Made by a program: the position numbers and the translations under genes
The notes under the pieces: generated by a model
Database searches by the model: none
Told to the model about the DNA's origin: nothing
What the model saw: the letters and a program-made list of their open reading frames with translations, nothing else
Source of the DNA: Phallusia mammillata
Taxonomy: Eukaryota > Chordata > Ascidiacea > Phlebobranchia > Ascidiidae
Assembly (NCBI GenBank): GCA_003260075.1
Contig: QLIY01000023.1
Location: 185,256 to 249,255, forward strand
Direction of reading: 5' to 3'
DNA length: 64,000 bases
Shown here: positions 14,518 through 25,911 of the stretch, in pieces
Numbering within the stretch: position 1 is the stretch's first letter
Layout: every line of letters starts with the position of its first letter

Positions 14518-14612
14518 AAAAACTAGACACAGGAACACGAATAGCTCGAGAATAACCTCAAAATATTTCTGCATGATTGGATCAGTTTGTTGCAAGGCCG
14601 CAGGGAGAAACA
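14518..14612 (-). pseudogene. Decayed copy of part of AFMID exon 4
   Basis: Minus-strand translation contains TDPIMQKYFE followed by a hydrophobic block, closely matching IDPNMQKYFE and its following strand in exon 4 of the neighbouring AFMID gene. Nucleotides such as CTCAAAATATTTCTGCAT are shared. The catalytic GHSSG region is not recognisable upstream, the match is limited to about 85-95 bp, and the rest of the gene is missing. It lies about 360 bp beyond the AFMID stop, so it looks like a remnant of a partial tandem duplication. Confidence 0.6.
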
Positions 14613-14969
14613 TCTGTGGGTTTTTTCTAAAGAAATGCAAAACTTTTTGCTGTTGATGACTTTGCGTCGTAACTGTATGAACTGAACTACAATGTATGCA
14701 GTACATATAAAATGTTCTCTCGGTGCTATTCAAATGTTTTTTTTCTGCTACGCCTGTGTAAGCTTGATAGCAGGCTATAGACTCCAATGAGTTTGTTTAC
14801 CAAACCGTGTATGTACAATTAAAAAAAAATACAACATTCCCTAAATTCAGGCAGTTTTATGGACGGGAGAAAAAAACGCTGAATTAATTGTCTCCAAATA
14901 CCCAATTACGCACAAAAGACCTGAAAAATAACATATTCGACAGTCAATCGTCCAATTACAACACAAGAA

Positions 14970-17584
14970 TTACAACGATCCCACCTTGCTATATTCGAAG
15001 TTCGGATCATGAAAAGCCGTAATAAAGTTAAAGTGATCAAAATTCGGAACCTCAATGAAAGTTGTATCGACTTTTTGTGCCTTCAGAGCCTAAATAGTCG
15101 TTCATGTTAAACAATTTTAATATAAGTTTTCAAGGTGGTTTTAGCTTTTATTAACTGATAGAGCTTACTTTGTTGTAGCTGTCGTTCCATTTTCTGATTG
15201 TTGGTGCATCGTTTTCCGCAGTTAAAAGTATGACATCCGTTTGAAATGTTTGACAGTTTTTCGCCATCTGTTCTACAAGCTCGATAGGACTGTTCTTGAT
15301 TGCTTCTTCTCTGTAAAAGTGCACATCAGTGAGTATTTTTGTTTCGACCGAAAAACTTCAACAAGGGTAAAAAATTCAAATTTTATTTTGTTAGTTTAGC
15401 GTGTTGTCTGAGCAAATCACAAGAAATTAATACAGGATTTATTTCTCACTTTACAAAATTAAGACAGTTCATTTGGTGTCTTGTTAAACTGTAAACAATT
15501 ATCGCATTTAGTATAAAATTTTGGTTCCGCCGAATTAAAAAAAAACAAGATTTCGGGCCAATACTGAAACACCCATAAAACGTGACATAGGCTATTGAAA
15601 ACTTGCACCAAAACGACACTTTGTGCTTCAGTGACATAATTACCTCGTTAATTTAAGTGGAACACCCGTTTCTGTGTCGATTAGATGGGTAAGTTCAAAA
15701 ACTCCGCACAGCAACACGACTCGCTTAAGTTTCTCCTCAAAATATTTCTGCATGTTGGGATCAATCTCTTGCCAGTCCAGAGATGCCACCATGGCGCATT
15801 CGTGACCCCCGCTTGAATGGCCGCTCAGGGTTAGACTTTTTGCCTTAGGAAACTTGGTGGCAATAAACATCATTGCGTTTTTGCACTGATCCACAATGTT
15901 GGTGATAGACGCTAAAAACATCCCCAGTAAAGTAGGGTTAATTAACTAACTATCGATGTAACTGTGATTCCCGACCTTTCTGTGACCGCGTGTCACTCTA
16001 TTAACCGATTAATGCGAGGCCAAACGTCATATGACGCAATATTTTGTAAATCATATTTTTGCTTCGACATTGACAATTTTTTTTGTTCACAAAAAGTTAC
16101 TAGCGTTCTAATTTTGCACCAGCATAGCGAGTAATATGCAACGCGGTGTTTTAAGTAACTATAACATTTTATGACAGATTAAGCGAATTGTGTGCAAAAA
16201 TGCGGAAGAAAATAAATACCGAAAGGTGTTCTCCTATATGACCAGGAAGGTGGTGGTGTACCGCTATATAGCATGCATACCACCGGTTGGGAACCACTGA
16301 ATTAAGCTTACAGGCGCTTTTCAGAACAGCCGTAACTTACATTTTGGTGCTAGAGTTTTTCCGACAAAAATGCAGATTTTGCCAGTTTCGGTCACTGGAA
16401 TCTCCACATAGTGACACATTTTGGGACTAAGGAATAAAATAAATTAAATTGATGTCTTTTACAGTTAAAAAGTAGTAGGCTAGTCGATGTAACTTACCTG
16501 CCCTCTTGCCAATACCCTCCGTGAAAAAATACCACCACACTTGTTTCTGTAAGATAAAACAACACATTTTCCAATAGAGACATGTGACACGATGAATCAA
16601 ACAAACAATATGCGAAACAAAATGTTAACCTTGAAACGAAAATGCAACAGTTTGTCTGTCTTTTACATAAGGTTGTTTGGGAAAAAACGTAACCGTTGCA
16701 TCTCTTTTTGTTGAAGGCTATTTTTAAAGTCGTAACAAAATTTTTGAACCTCAAGTCAATGATTTGAGCAGTTGGATGCGAAACGTAACTACGCTTTGCG
16801 TTGTTGTTGTTTTTGTGTCGTATTTAGTTCACGTGCACCTTTAACGTAATGTTACATCAAAACCATTGCTGCGAAAATTTGTCGGTTGTAAATACGACAA
16901 AAAGGGAAAAAGGTAGGGCACAACCCTTGCCGAACCCCACTGGCTTTCCCTAACACGGGTGGTTAATTCTTTTACGGCCACCTCGACTGGTTCCACTAAC
17001 GTTCCACCCCATGCACTCGTGTTTACTCGCACTGCGCCAATCTTACTTTCTTGTGAGCCCCAGTCACATAACGCTTTATAATACGGTGTAGCTGCAGCCC
17101 GTTCAGCCATCTTCCACCAAATGTGTAATTCACTGTTTTGCTCTCAACAACGATTTAACGTCGCCCAGCTATTTCCGACTTTTTTTTAGTGCAATTGCGT
17201 CGCTATGTTTTCTTCCACCAAGCGAAATAAACTCATCTCAACTCACAACAGTAAAAACACAGCAGCTGAATCCGGTAAAGAGAAAGGGCCCTCGAATGTG
17301 TTAAAGGCAACGCTTCGAAGTTACCTTTGTCTCCACAATTTAGCCTATATGCGTTAATTATCCCTATCTATTGAATTTCAATGTAGTCAAGTATACAAAC
17401 CTTCTGTGTATGCCTTGGGATAAAATATGTCAACGATTTGACATTCCTCGTTTCCGTAACGAACGTCAAGTTGATACTTAACGCATGTGTCTCTGGCCTT
17501 TTGCGAGTATGTTTCTGAAGTGTCTAGAAATTCTTGTATAACCTCCTGGTTTGTAATACCCCGTTTGGCAAAATACGATGGCAT
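14970..17584 (-). CDS. AFMID: Kynurenine formamidase (arylformamidase), 6 exons, 282 aa
   Basis: Exons: 17584-17401, 16546-16498, 16426-16341, 15911-15644, 15310-15169, 15089-14970 (TAA). All junctions are in frame. The product is an alpha/beta hydrolase that converts N-formylkynurenine to kynurenine and formate in tryptophan breakdown, normally in the cytosol. HGGYW at about 70-74 is the oxyanion-hole signature of the family. The nucleophile is Ser139 in GHSSG, with likely partners Asp230 (AENDAP) and His262 (FDHFN), so the catalytic triad is intact. Length fits the family (about 280-300). The start ATG at 17584 gives MPSYFAKRG. It is divergent from CLASRP with 795 bp between starts. Intron 1 carries an R1 repeat. 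The third exon is less conserved than the rest. Confidence 0.9.
15961..16299. mobile_element. Probable degenerate hAT-type MITE
   Basis: The right end reads GGTTGGGAACCACTG, the typical inverted end of hAT-type MITEs (CAGTGGTTCCCAACC). A weak left end (CTGTGATTCCCGACC) lies near 15970. No clean 8-bp target duplication is seen. It lies in the long third intron of AFMID. Confidence 0.35.
16800..17290 (-). repeat. Interspersed repeat family R1, longest copy
   Basis: On the minus strand it runs from a head with TTTATTTCGC and GACGCAATTGCACTAAA through GTCGGAAATAGCTG, GCAGCTACACCGT, AAAGCGTTATGTG and GATTGGCGCA. These blocks recur in the same order at 56660-56881 and partly at 1444 and 3160. The 89-codon open frame at 16841-17110 (MAERAAATPYYK) lies inside the repeat and is probably not a gene. 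Confidence 0.6.
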
Positions 17585-18379
17585 TTCCTGTTTAAGGCAT
17601 CGAGTTTATAATTTGAGATTGTTGCCTACATTAAGTTGGAACCTATTACTTACGCTACATATGTCTCCCATCTTACTGTCCAAACTAAAGCTTGGGTTAC
17701 TTCCTTATGTTCCTTTTCTATCACGCTTGTTGCACTGTTTCGTACGTCTGTGCAAACAATGTAAAAACGCAGCTGACAATTTGTTTGCACACGAATGGCG
17801 ACAAGTGCAACAGAGCACAACCGATTGCAAATTTGAAGCACTGTACTTGACCGCCAGTCTATCACTTGTAAAGTGACAAGAAAAACAACGAACTCAATGT
17901 CAATGACTATCAGCAGTAACAATGGAAAATGTGCTACATTTATGAAAAAAATTCAATAGTTTATTATATCTTTCGTTTTACCAGTAAACACTGCATAACC
18001 GAGTTGTTGTGAAAATAACTAGGTTTTGCAAACTTTGAAAGAACCAACACAAACACACAGTGCATTCACAGTTCAAGTTCTAGACTTCTAGTCAATCTAC
18101 TACTGAAAAAGTTCTATTGATTCGATGTTTGATGGTACCACAGTGTATGATGTCTTTTATTAGTTCTGACTTTTAGAATTAAGACTACTGTAATGCAAAA
18201 TCGTTATCACACATAACGCTTTAAAAAAAAAAAAACTTAACCAGCTTCACCTATCAACGACTTAACGAGCCTTTTAATTTTCATTAAGTTTAATTTTAAA
18301 ATTATTTACTTGTCAGGCCGGCAGTGTTATAGAAGTCTGTTATTTCTTGGTAAACTTCTTGCAGCTAACAGGCGAAAAA
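17585..18379. promoter_or_regulatory. Divergent intergenic region between AFMID and CLASRP
   Basis: This is 795 bp between two oppositely oriented start codons, so it must hold both 5' flanks and any untranslated exons. No TATA box or other element can be assigned with confidence. Confidence 0.4.
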
Positions 18380-21300
18380 ATGTGGCATGAAGCAAGAAAA
18401 CAGGAAAAAGCTGTTCGTAAAGTGATTGTTGATTACCGAAAGCGAGCTGAAAGAAGACAGGAATACTATGAGAAGATAAAACAGGATCCAACAAAATTTA
18501 TGCAGGTTAAATGACAATTTAACTTTCCAACTTTAAAACAAAAGTAAAAATTTTTAAGGTGAACTTTTGCATTGTAAATCATTAAAGAAAATGCATTGTA
18601 AATCATAAAGAAGTCATAAAAAATATCTGTAAAACTAGGTTTATTTACTTTTATATGTTCCAGGTTCATGGAAGGAAGTGCAAACTACATATTGATGAAG
18701 GAGGTGTTGCTAGTGACAGCAAAAGCTACATGATGCCATGGCAAGGAGATAAATCAAATATGATTGACCGGTATGTCTGTTTGACAATTGTTTTCAGCTA
18801 GTTGCAATTGTGATTTAAACCTGATTTTATCGTTTTGTAGATTTGATGTTCGAGCCCATCTGGACATGATCAAAGATATCAAAGCCAGTCCAGACTTTGA
18901 CTTTTCTACAGACAAAATGGAAAGAAAATGCCAGTATGAAAGATATAGAATTCTAATATACAACAAACACAGGTCTGTTACGGTATTTATGCCTGCATTT
19001 TGTGATATGCTGTGAGTAAATGCTTGGAGGTAGTTTGTTGTTGTTGGTATTTTTATTCTATTTGTTTTTTGTTATTGTTTGGTGCTGGTTAAAAAAAAAA
19101 TTTCTTTCTTGAATGGAGCATGTTTTTTCCTGTTTCTAGTTGTTTTATAATCTATTTGGTCAAATTTTAATACAACAGGGGAGTTTCTGAATCTCAACAC
19201 CTGAAGCAAATACACATCAATGAAGCTTATCCTGAACTCACCGCCCAAAAACAGGAGGCAGAGGCCAAAAAGCAGTTGCTCGCATCAAGCAAAGCTACTA
19301 TAGCGTATTCTTATGATGGTGAAGGCTCTAGTTCCAGAGGAAAGTCTGGTCAAAAAATGTTTACACCTGAACCAGATGAAGATGGTGGGAGGCAAATATT
19401 GTTGGCTTAAGAATGTTTTAGATGTGGCCTGTGGCACTGTAATGTTATCAATATGTTGAAAAGTATTTTTTGAAATATGTTATGTTGTGCCTTTAGTCTT
19501 CAAGAAAATAGTATTAATGCACATAAAGAAAAAAACACATTAATTCAAAAATCAGGTGAATAACTAAATGTGTCAAGTTAATAGAGCTCTTCTGGCAATT
19601 AGTATTTTTGTTCCAACGTTTCGATGTCCTGTCAGGTTGCCTTCATCAAGTAGGCGTAAATCACACTCAATGCACGTAGTACAGTGCATGATAAACGGAA
19701 GGAAAACAGAATTAAATGCAAGCACATCACAGTGCAGCGAAAACACGAAATGTGTATTCTGAATTAAAATTTAGATCTAGTTCATTAGTCTTTATCCACA
19801 AAGTAACGGATTGCGGTATTGTATTTTAAGGTTTAATATACAAATATGTATAGCATTTTTTATTATTGCATGGTTGTGGTGCATATGTATTTAAGTTGTA
19901 TAACATGGATAATGTAAATTTTAATTTTGGTTTTCAAGTACAGCTCATACATGATGATTTTACTTTGTGTAATGAATTTGCATTGACAATAAACCATTTT
20001 ATTTGACAGAAGAAGATGAATGGTCTGATGAAGATTTTCTAAATGAACTTGATGATGTACCATCTGTGAATGAACTTAACGCCGCTGCCTTGGCTGACCT
20101 GGAGAACCTGTCATTTGAATATGGACTCTACATTCATGATTTTACAAATTCCCTTAAGACGGACCAAAATTTACAAGATAAAATGGACAAAGCAAAGGCA
20201 CTTGAGCATGAAAAAGCAAAAATGGCTGGAAAGAAATCAAGACGTGAAAGGAGATTATTAAAAGATAACAGGCTCAAAGTAAAAGACTGCTTTTTGTTCA
20301 TTTGTGAATTATGGTTATGGGTCCTAACTCCTTTTGTTGATCATTTGATCAATGAACAACAATATAATATTACATCTTACTGTTACAGAACAGAACCATC
20401 GGTCCTTTGAGCTACATTTTACATGAAGCTGATGCAAGTGAAAGTGAATCAGGTAAGACAGAAAAGCAACAAAATGCATAAGTCTATTATGTGAAAATGA
20501 AAAAGCCCTAAGTTTGTTGTTGAAATTGATGAATGCAGAACTATTGTATGTAATGACATACAGTGGTTTGTTTACTGGTTCTCATGAGTGTTACCAGGTC
20601 AAATTCTCTAAAAGTCCCACTTGACATATCAAAACTAGCCCAAAATGACTGAAATGATTTTTATTTATTTCGCCTGTTTGGCTATCAAACCTCTATCTGT
20701 TGCACCTTTGTGTTGTTTGGCAAATGGAGCATTGAACTTTTTTCTTAATAAAACAATTTTCATACAACAGTTAATTGTCTTCAACAGTCACTTTTAGCTT
20801 CCTTTATTACATTTTTATTGCCACTATCAACATTCAATGGCAAAATCATGCAGATGCCAAGGCCATGGTTCAAAACATGTAAAATGTTTTTTGGGATATA
20901 TAAACCCTGGATTGAGATTTTTATGCTCTGTTTATGTGTCTTTGATGGAGTGTTATAGATGAGTTTTCCACTTACCGATGTTTCTCTGTGCAGGTTCAGA
21001 TGATGGTTCTTCATCATCGAGTTCAGAAGATGAACGACCAAGAAGGAAAAGCACATCAGCTGGAGAAAGCAGTGGCCAGATTGAGTTTATCACTAGTTTT
21101 GGGGAAAACAGCAAGTCGGTTCCTAGGCTGTCTTTTTTTAGTTGAAACTTTTTCAGCGCCTATTTGCAAGTCTTTGTAGCTTTACTTGGTGGTATATATG
21201 CTTTTGGTTGTGGATGGCCATTATCAAATGTGGAGACTGTAGATATTCTTGTTCTTATGTGGCAGTGGTAGCTTTTTGTTGCTGCAGTACTGTAGCCTGT

Positions 21301-22386
21301 GCAAAACGTTTAAATTAAAAGTTTTCAATAAGGGTCTTGTTCAGTGACAAAGCCGCTTCAACACCGTCAAACCGCGACGCCAAGAAAAAGTCTCCTGCCC
21401 GAGCTCATATAACAAAGACCACGCGAAGAAGTAGGTCAAGTTCACGTTCCCGCCGATCAAGGTCACCGGACCGCCGTCGATCACGGTCAAGGTCAAGGGA
21501 ATATAGTCGCAGGTTGGTTTTCTGTGTAATTTAGCTAAAAACGTAGACAAGACCAGCTAATGTGTTGTACCGGTGGTACTATATACCGCATGGTATACCG
21601 CATATGCCCGCATGTTCTCACACGGCAGGAAGTTGTGAAGGACTTGAATATGTTTTTACGAAAATCAAATTTTGACTTTTGAAGCGCTGACGGTCAGAGC
21701 TATTCGAGTGAGGGTTTGTAATTAAAATAATACTAAAATCTGGTCAAATTCACTCATGTTGCGGCTTGTATTCTCACTTTCACACACCATTTTGTGTTCT
21801 AAGCGGAATACCATGCGGTATTTAGTACCACCCGCGTTTTGCAATCTCAAAAATAGCAATTGTAAATCACCGTTCATTTCAGGTACGATCGAGGCAGCAG
21901 ACGCAGATCGTCGGAGCGAGACCGACACTACCGACGTTCCAGGTCTCGCGAGCGCCACCACCGGTCGCGTTCCAGATCGAGAAGTCGCCACTCGAGGTCA
22001 CCAGAGCCAAGTCGCCGCAGTCGCTCAAGATCACGAGGGTAAAATTCATCAGAATGTTAAAACTTTGCGTTGTTCAGCTTAAAGTTTGGCTAACAGAACT
22101 TAATTGCATTTTTTCATGATCTAATAATGCAGTGGTGCTTAAACTGTACATGGCGCAATTGAAAAAGCTATTCGGGTTTGGGTGTGGGTTTGTTTGTAAA
22201 CATACGCTATAATCTGGTCTAAGATAACCTTTATGGGCTTATACTCTCACATTTCAAATACCATGCGTTATTAACTCCCACCCTGGTGCAACTTGAGAAA
22301 ATAACATACCCATTGAAGTTAACGTGAATAAAGGCGTGTGTCGCAGTCTCACAGATCAGTTCTGTCACATACTTCCTAAAAAAAAA

Positions 22387-22484
<98 letters not shown>

Positions 22485-23943
22485 GTCGAAATCACACAGA
22501 AAAATGACAATCTTAGTGCCAAAAATGGTTAAATTTTATTGTTTTCTTGCGGAAAACCGTTGCTTATAAATGCTATGAATGCTATAACATTGTCTTGATG
22601 TAACTACGTTGAGCTATATGTAGCATATTTTGGTTTCATGCTGCATTTTTGTTTTTGTTTTCAGCCGCGAAAGGGCTTACGCAAACGTTAAGTCGACTAC
22701 GACACCCCAAACACCAACAAGTCAGACAAAAAAAATGACACCACAGGAACGTTTGAAAATTAAAATGCAACGAGCTCTCAAAAAACAGGTCAGTTTGGTT
22801 TGATGCGTAAAAACTTATGGCCATTTCTTACTAAAGTACACTATAAGTGTAAACTGACACGATTTATTGTGAGATATTCCCTAACGTAGGTAACGGTTCT
22901 CTTTGTTTGGTCATAAACGACGGTATTTGCTTTCAGGGCGGGTCGTACGTGCTTGGGGTGCGGTTAATGTCTCACGTAAGGGTAATAAAAATATTAACAC
23001 CGTACAGTTTGACGTTGCCCGGTTCGGTACACGGGTTCCCTTGTAATGTATGGGGATTCTATTTGTTACTTTTCTTGGATAACACTCCCCTAGACCCGTG
23101 GATCCTTAACTTGTTTGTTCAATGACTCAAAGATTCGCTCAAATTCGGTTATAGTTTGTTTAATTGAAGGGTAACAAGCGTTTGTTACAGATTATTCTAT
23201 CGTAGGCCTACCATACGGGGGGGGGGGCCAATGACTCAAAGATTCGCTCAAATTCGGTTATAGTTTGTTTAATTGGTAACAAGCGTTTGTTACAGATTAT
23301 TCTATCGTAGGCCTACCATACGTCCTCTTTTTGGAGGTCGTATGGTAGACCTACGATATTTTGTTCACAGCAGATAATAAATTGCATTTAAACAAGTGAC
23401 TTCAGAGTTTCTGATGTCTCTCTATAGATCTTTAAATTTAATTGTTTCCTTTGACTGACTAAGGGTGTTTTTGTTTGAGCAGTCGTGTTTGTTTATAATT
23501 TTGATTGTAAAACTTACGACACAAATACAACAAAACGAAATCCTGTTTAAAATTTGAAATTATGCATGAGTTTTGGCTCAAACATTTGCCTGTATTTTTT
23601 ACATTGTAATATCTATGTAATGTATTTCGGATATAGGTACTCTTTTTGCATTACAAAGTTTATATGTTTTAACTTGTGCAGCTATAGCCTACGCAAATAC
23701 AACAAAACCACTAACCAAATTTGTAAAACTAAATATAGTTACTATAGCAGTTATGGTTCAAACAAGAAATCTTTGCATATTTCTAACAGTGTAAATTGTG
23801 TTGTGATTCAGTTAAAAGCGGACAGGGTGGCAACGGCTGACAAACGGGCCAAGGCTTACCAGGAGCAGCTCGATCGCGAGGAAGAATTACGTGAGATGAC
23901 GCGAAAGATGCGTAAGAAGGAAGATGGCAGAATCGAAATGTGA
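18380..23943 (+). CDS. CLASRP: CLK4-associating SR-type splicing regulator, 11 exons, 534 aa
   Basis: Exons: 18380-18505, 18664-18770, 18841-18972, 19179-19384, 20010-20278, 20389-20452, 20994-21114, 21345-21512, 21883-22038, 22665-22788, 23812-23943 (TGA). The total is 1605 nt with all phases matching. The N-terminus (MWHEARKQEKAVRK, then YRKRAERRQEYYEKI and FDVRAHLDMI) is the conserved DRY_EERY domain of the SWAP/CLASRP family. An acidic block (EEDEWSDEDFL) and a basic KKSRRERR stretch follow, then QIEFITSFG. Exons 8-9 encode the arginine/serine-rich domain, and the tail is charged and coiled-coil-like. In vertebrates it is a nuclear protein acting in alternative splicing and bound by CLK kinases. 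Exon 4 uses a weak donor (GTGGGAG) and exon 7 GTCGGT, so those borders are the least certain. An AATAAA lies at about 24029. Confidence 0.92.
19560..19745. repeat. Possible retroelement end fragment
   Basis: The wording CCAACGTTTCGATGTCCTG followed by TTGCCTTCATCAAG resembles the ends of Penelope-like or related retroelements, where an ACGTTTCG-type block precedes CTTCATCA. No coding part is present. It lies in CLASRP intron 4. Confidence 0.3.
21560..21850. repeat. MITE-like repeat R2, copy 1 (CLASRP intron 8)
   Basis: It begins near GTACCGGTGGTACTATATACC and ends near ATACCATGCGGTATTTAG then TACCACCC, giving partly inverted ends. Internal blocks (GAGCTATTCG, ATCTGGTC, ATTCTCACTTTCA) recur in the next intron at 22131-22300. 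Confidence 0.5.
22131..22300. repeat. MITE-like repeat R2, copy 2 (CLASRP intron 9)
   Basis: It begins GCAGTGGTGCTTAAACTG and carries AAGCTATTCGGG, ATCTGGTCTAAG, ACTCTCACATTTCA and ATACCATGCGTTATT in the same order as copy 1. It is shorter and diverged. Confidence 0.5.
22387..22482. other. G run of 96 nt (probable gap placeholder)
   Basis: A pure G tract in CLASRP intron 9 with no clear flanking direct repeat. The polyglycine frame read through it should not be treated as a protein. Confidence 0.6.
23120..23322 (+). repeat. Direct repeat of about 95 bp (23120-23216 and 23229-23322) around an 11-nt G run
   Basis: The units match except for a small indel (GAAGGG versus G). The run 23217-23227 equals one native G plus 10. 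It lies in the last CLASRP intron. Confidence 0.85.
23308..23362. repeat. Inverted repeat, about 25-bp arms with a short T-rich loop
   Basis: The left arm contains ATCGTAGGCCTACCATACG and the right arm CGTATGGTAGACCTACGAT, with two or three mismatches around a loop of about 5 T. The element lies in the last CLASRP intron and partly overlaps the duplicated segment. Confidence 0.7.
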
Positions 23944-24028
23944 TAGAGCTTGGTTCTATATTTGATAAGATCTATATTTTACCTTTACAGACTGGACTCG
24001 CGGCAGCACAACCATCAGTTTATGCCTC

Positions 24029-24034
24029 AATAAA
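24029..24034 (+). terminator. Polyadenylation signal for CLASRP
   Basis: AATAAA 86 nt after the CLASRP stop codon, with no competing signal closer. Confidence 0.6.
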
Positions 24035-24282
24035 AGCGTGCTGCGTTTAATGGGAAATAGAAATTTGTTTTTAGAGTCTTATTAAAGTGAACACATAGTT
24101 TGAAAGTCATTTTGGAATTTTAAATTTATTGCCAATGTCGGTTCTACGGAAATTACCTTTTCTCTCATATTGTTTGATTAACGGTAACAACTAACAACCA
24201 GCCTAAAACAAACGGTTTGTAGAAAGTAAGACTGACTCTTATTGCGCACGATTATTATCGCTTATTATCATTAAACCTAGAT

Positions 24283-24732
24283 CAGTGCTCTTCAACCTTT
24301 TTAGTGACGCGGAACCCTTAAGGTATTTTGTCAAACTTTGCGGAACCCCCATGAAATTTTAATCAATGCAACACAAGTAGGCTACATCAAAGAAAAGAGA
24401 TGCATACACATCCAACGCACATCACAAAGGTTGACTTGAATTAAACGGTTAACTGAACCGCATTGCCGTGTTATTTGGATCGGTCGTTTCTACATTAATC
24501 TCGCAACTTAGCTAGAGTGTTACAAGGTTGTGTTTATTACGTCACAATTGATCAATGGTGTAACAAAGGTTAACAATATTGCACAGGCGAGCATTGCTGT
24601 TCAAAACAATGATACTATGAATCATTCGTGTTCGAATTGCTACTCCCTGTGCAACTCTTAAAGATCACGGAACCCCTGAAAGGGTTGTACGGAACCCTAG
24701 GGTTCCGCGGAACCCCCGGTTGAAGAGCTCTG
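24283..24732. mobile_element. hAT-type MITE, 450 bp, with 8-bp target duplication
   Basis: The ends CAGTGCTCTTCAACC and GGTTGAAGAGCTCTG are inverted copies with one extra base. The 8-bp ACCTAGAT is duplicated exactly at 24275-24282 and 24733-24740. Inside are GGAACCC blocks near both ends. There is no transposase frame, so it is non-autonomous. It lies between CLASRP and ITPK1. Confidence 0.9.
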
Positions 24733-24740
24733 ACCTAGAT

Positions 24741-25911
24741 GCTAGATTCGAAGACCTTCACCTGTAGCATTTTGGTCGGATATTATTAAAACCATAACGT
24801 ACCATTTTGTTATATTTGAATTTTTACATTTAAATATATCATTTTATGTTTTTTAGGGACTCGCCAATACGAAGCTACCGAAGTGCATACTACTAGCCAT
24901 TCTGATACCGCTCTCGTCAGCGCGTCGACTATTCAAAGGTTTACCAGATATGTAGTTGAGGTGTTTATTAAATTGTTATACGTTACAAGTCAACTTCGAA
25001 CAATAAAAATCGTCCGTCGGAAAGGTTTGTGTCTATTATTCATCTTTCTCTTTCGAATGTACTGCACAACAAGCGTCAGTAGCCAGATGAGAGATTTGGT
25101 ATCATATTACCGCACTTTAAAGCCAGGTGATGTGGTATTGTTACGCTACCATGTCTGTGCAAAGCAGTTCCTTGGAAACAAAAACAAACTGACGTACACC
25201 TTGTGAAGCAACAAGGCAGAACACGTGATGCTTCTTTGGCGGCAATGTCCGCGGAAATTTTGTGACCACCCGGGGCCGGGCCAACATGACATGTCTCCGA
25301 GACTCGAATCGGTAGGTTTGGGATGATTTTCGAGTCTCGAGAAAACGATTTTGGCATCGAGAAATCGTTGGTCACAGTAGTTAGTTGTTTGTTGCCAAAG
25401 AAACATTCTTCTTAAGGGTCTTCAATTTTAAATCGGGCTTGAATTAATTGAGATGCGGAAAATTTGTCAGATCTAAGAGAACAATTACAGCGTGCGTGAG
25501 GAAAGGCACGCCCTGCTTTGTTATTTGTCTAGCACCCCGGGTAAAGCGAAAAAAGGTAAACTTGTAGTAAATCCTGACGGCGTGTCTGGTACGACAGCGA
25601 TACCGGTAACGTGACATCAGTCAGCTCAGCAGCAGATTAGTGCTCTAAATACGGAACCGGTGAAAATTACAATACAGGCTTGTATGTGTTCACAGCTTCA
25701 CTATAAGTTTTAAGGTAGCGAAACTTCGGAGGAATTCGGCCACTATCTTCATTTGCAACGGTTGGATAAATTTGACAAATAAGTTTAAGTGTTTTCATAG
25801 TCTAATTAACTGACATGTTTTGTGTTCTTTTAAAGATTATGTTCAGATGAATATGAATGTTTGGGTGAAGTAGTTAACTTTAAGATTGTTTGGATACTAA
25901 ATACAAATACC
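24741..25911. other. Intergenic 5' flank of ITPK1
   Basis: About 1.2 kb with no supported coding exon. It probably holds the ITPK1 promoter and 5' untranslated exon(s), but no core element can be assigned. Confidence 0.4.

Noticed and set aside
16841-17110. 89-residue open frame as a gene
   Set aside because: It lies within the interspersed repeat R1, whose other copies do not keep the frame.
22324-22569. Open frame with a long polyglycine stretch
   Set aside because: It is produced by the 96-nt G run in a CLASRP intron, which is probably a gap placeholder.
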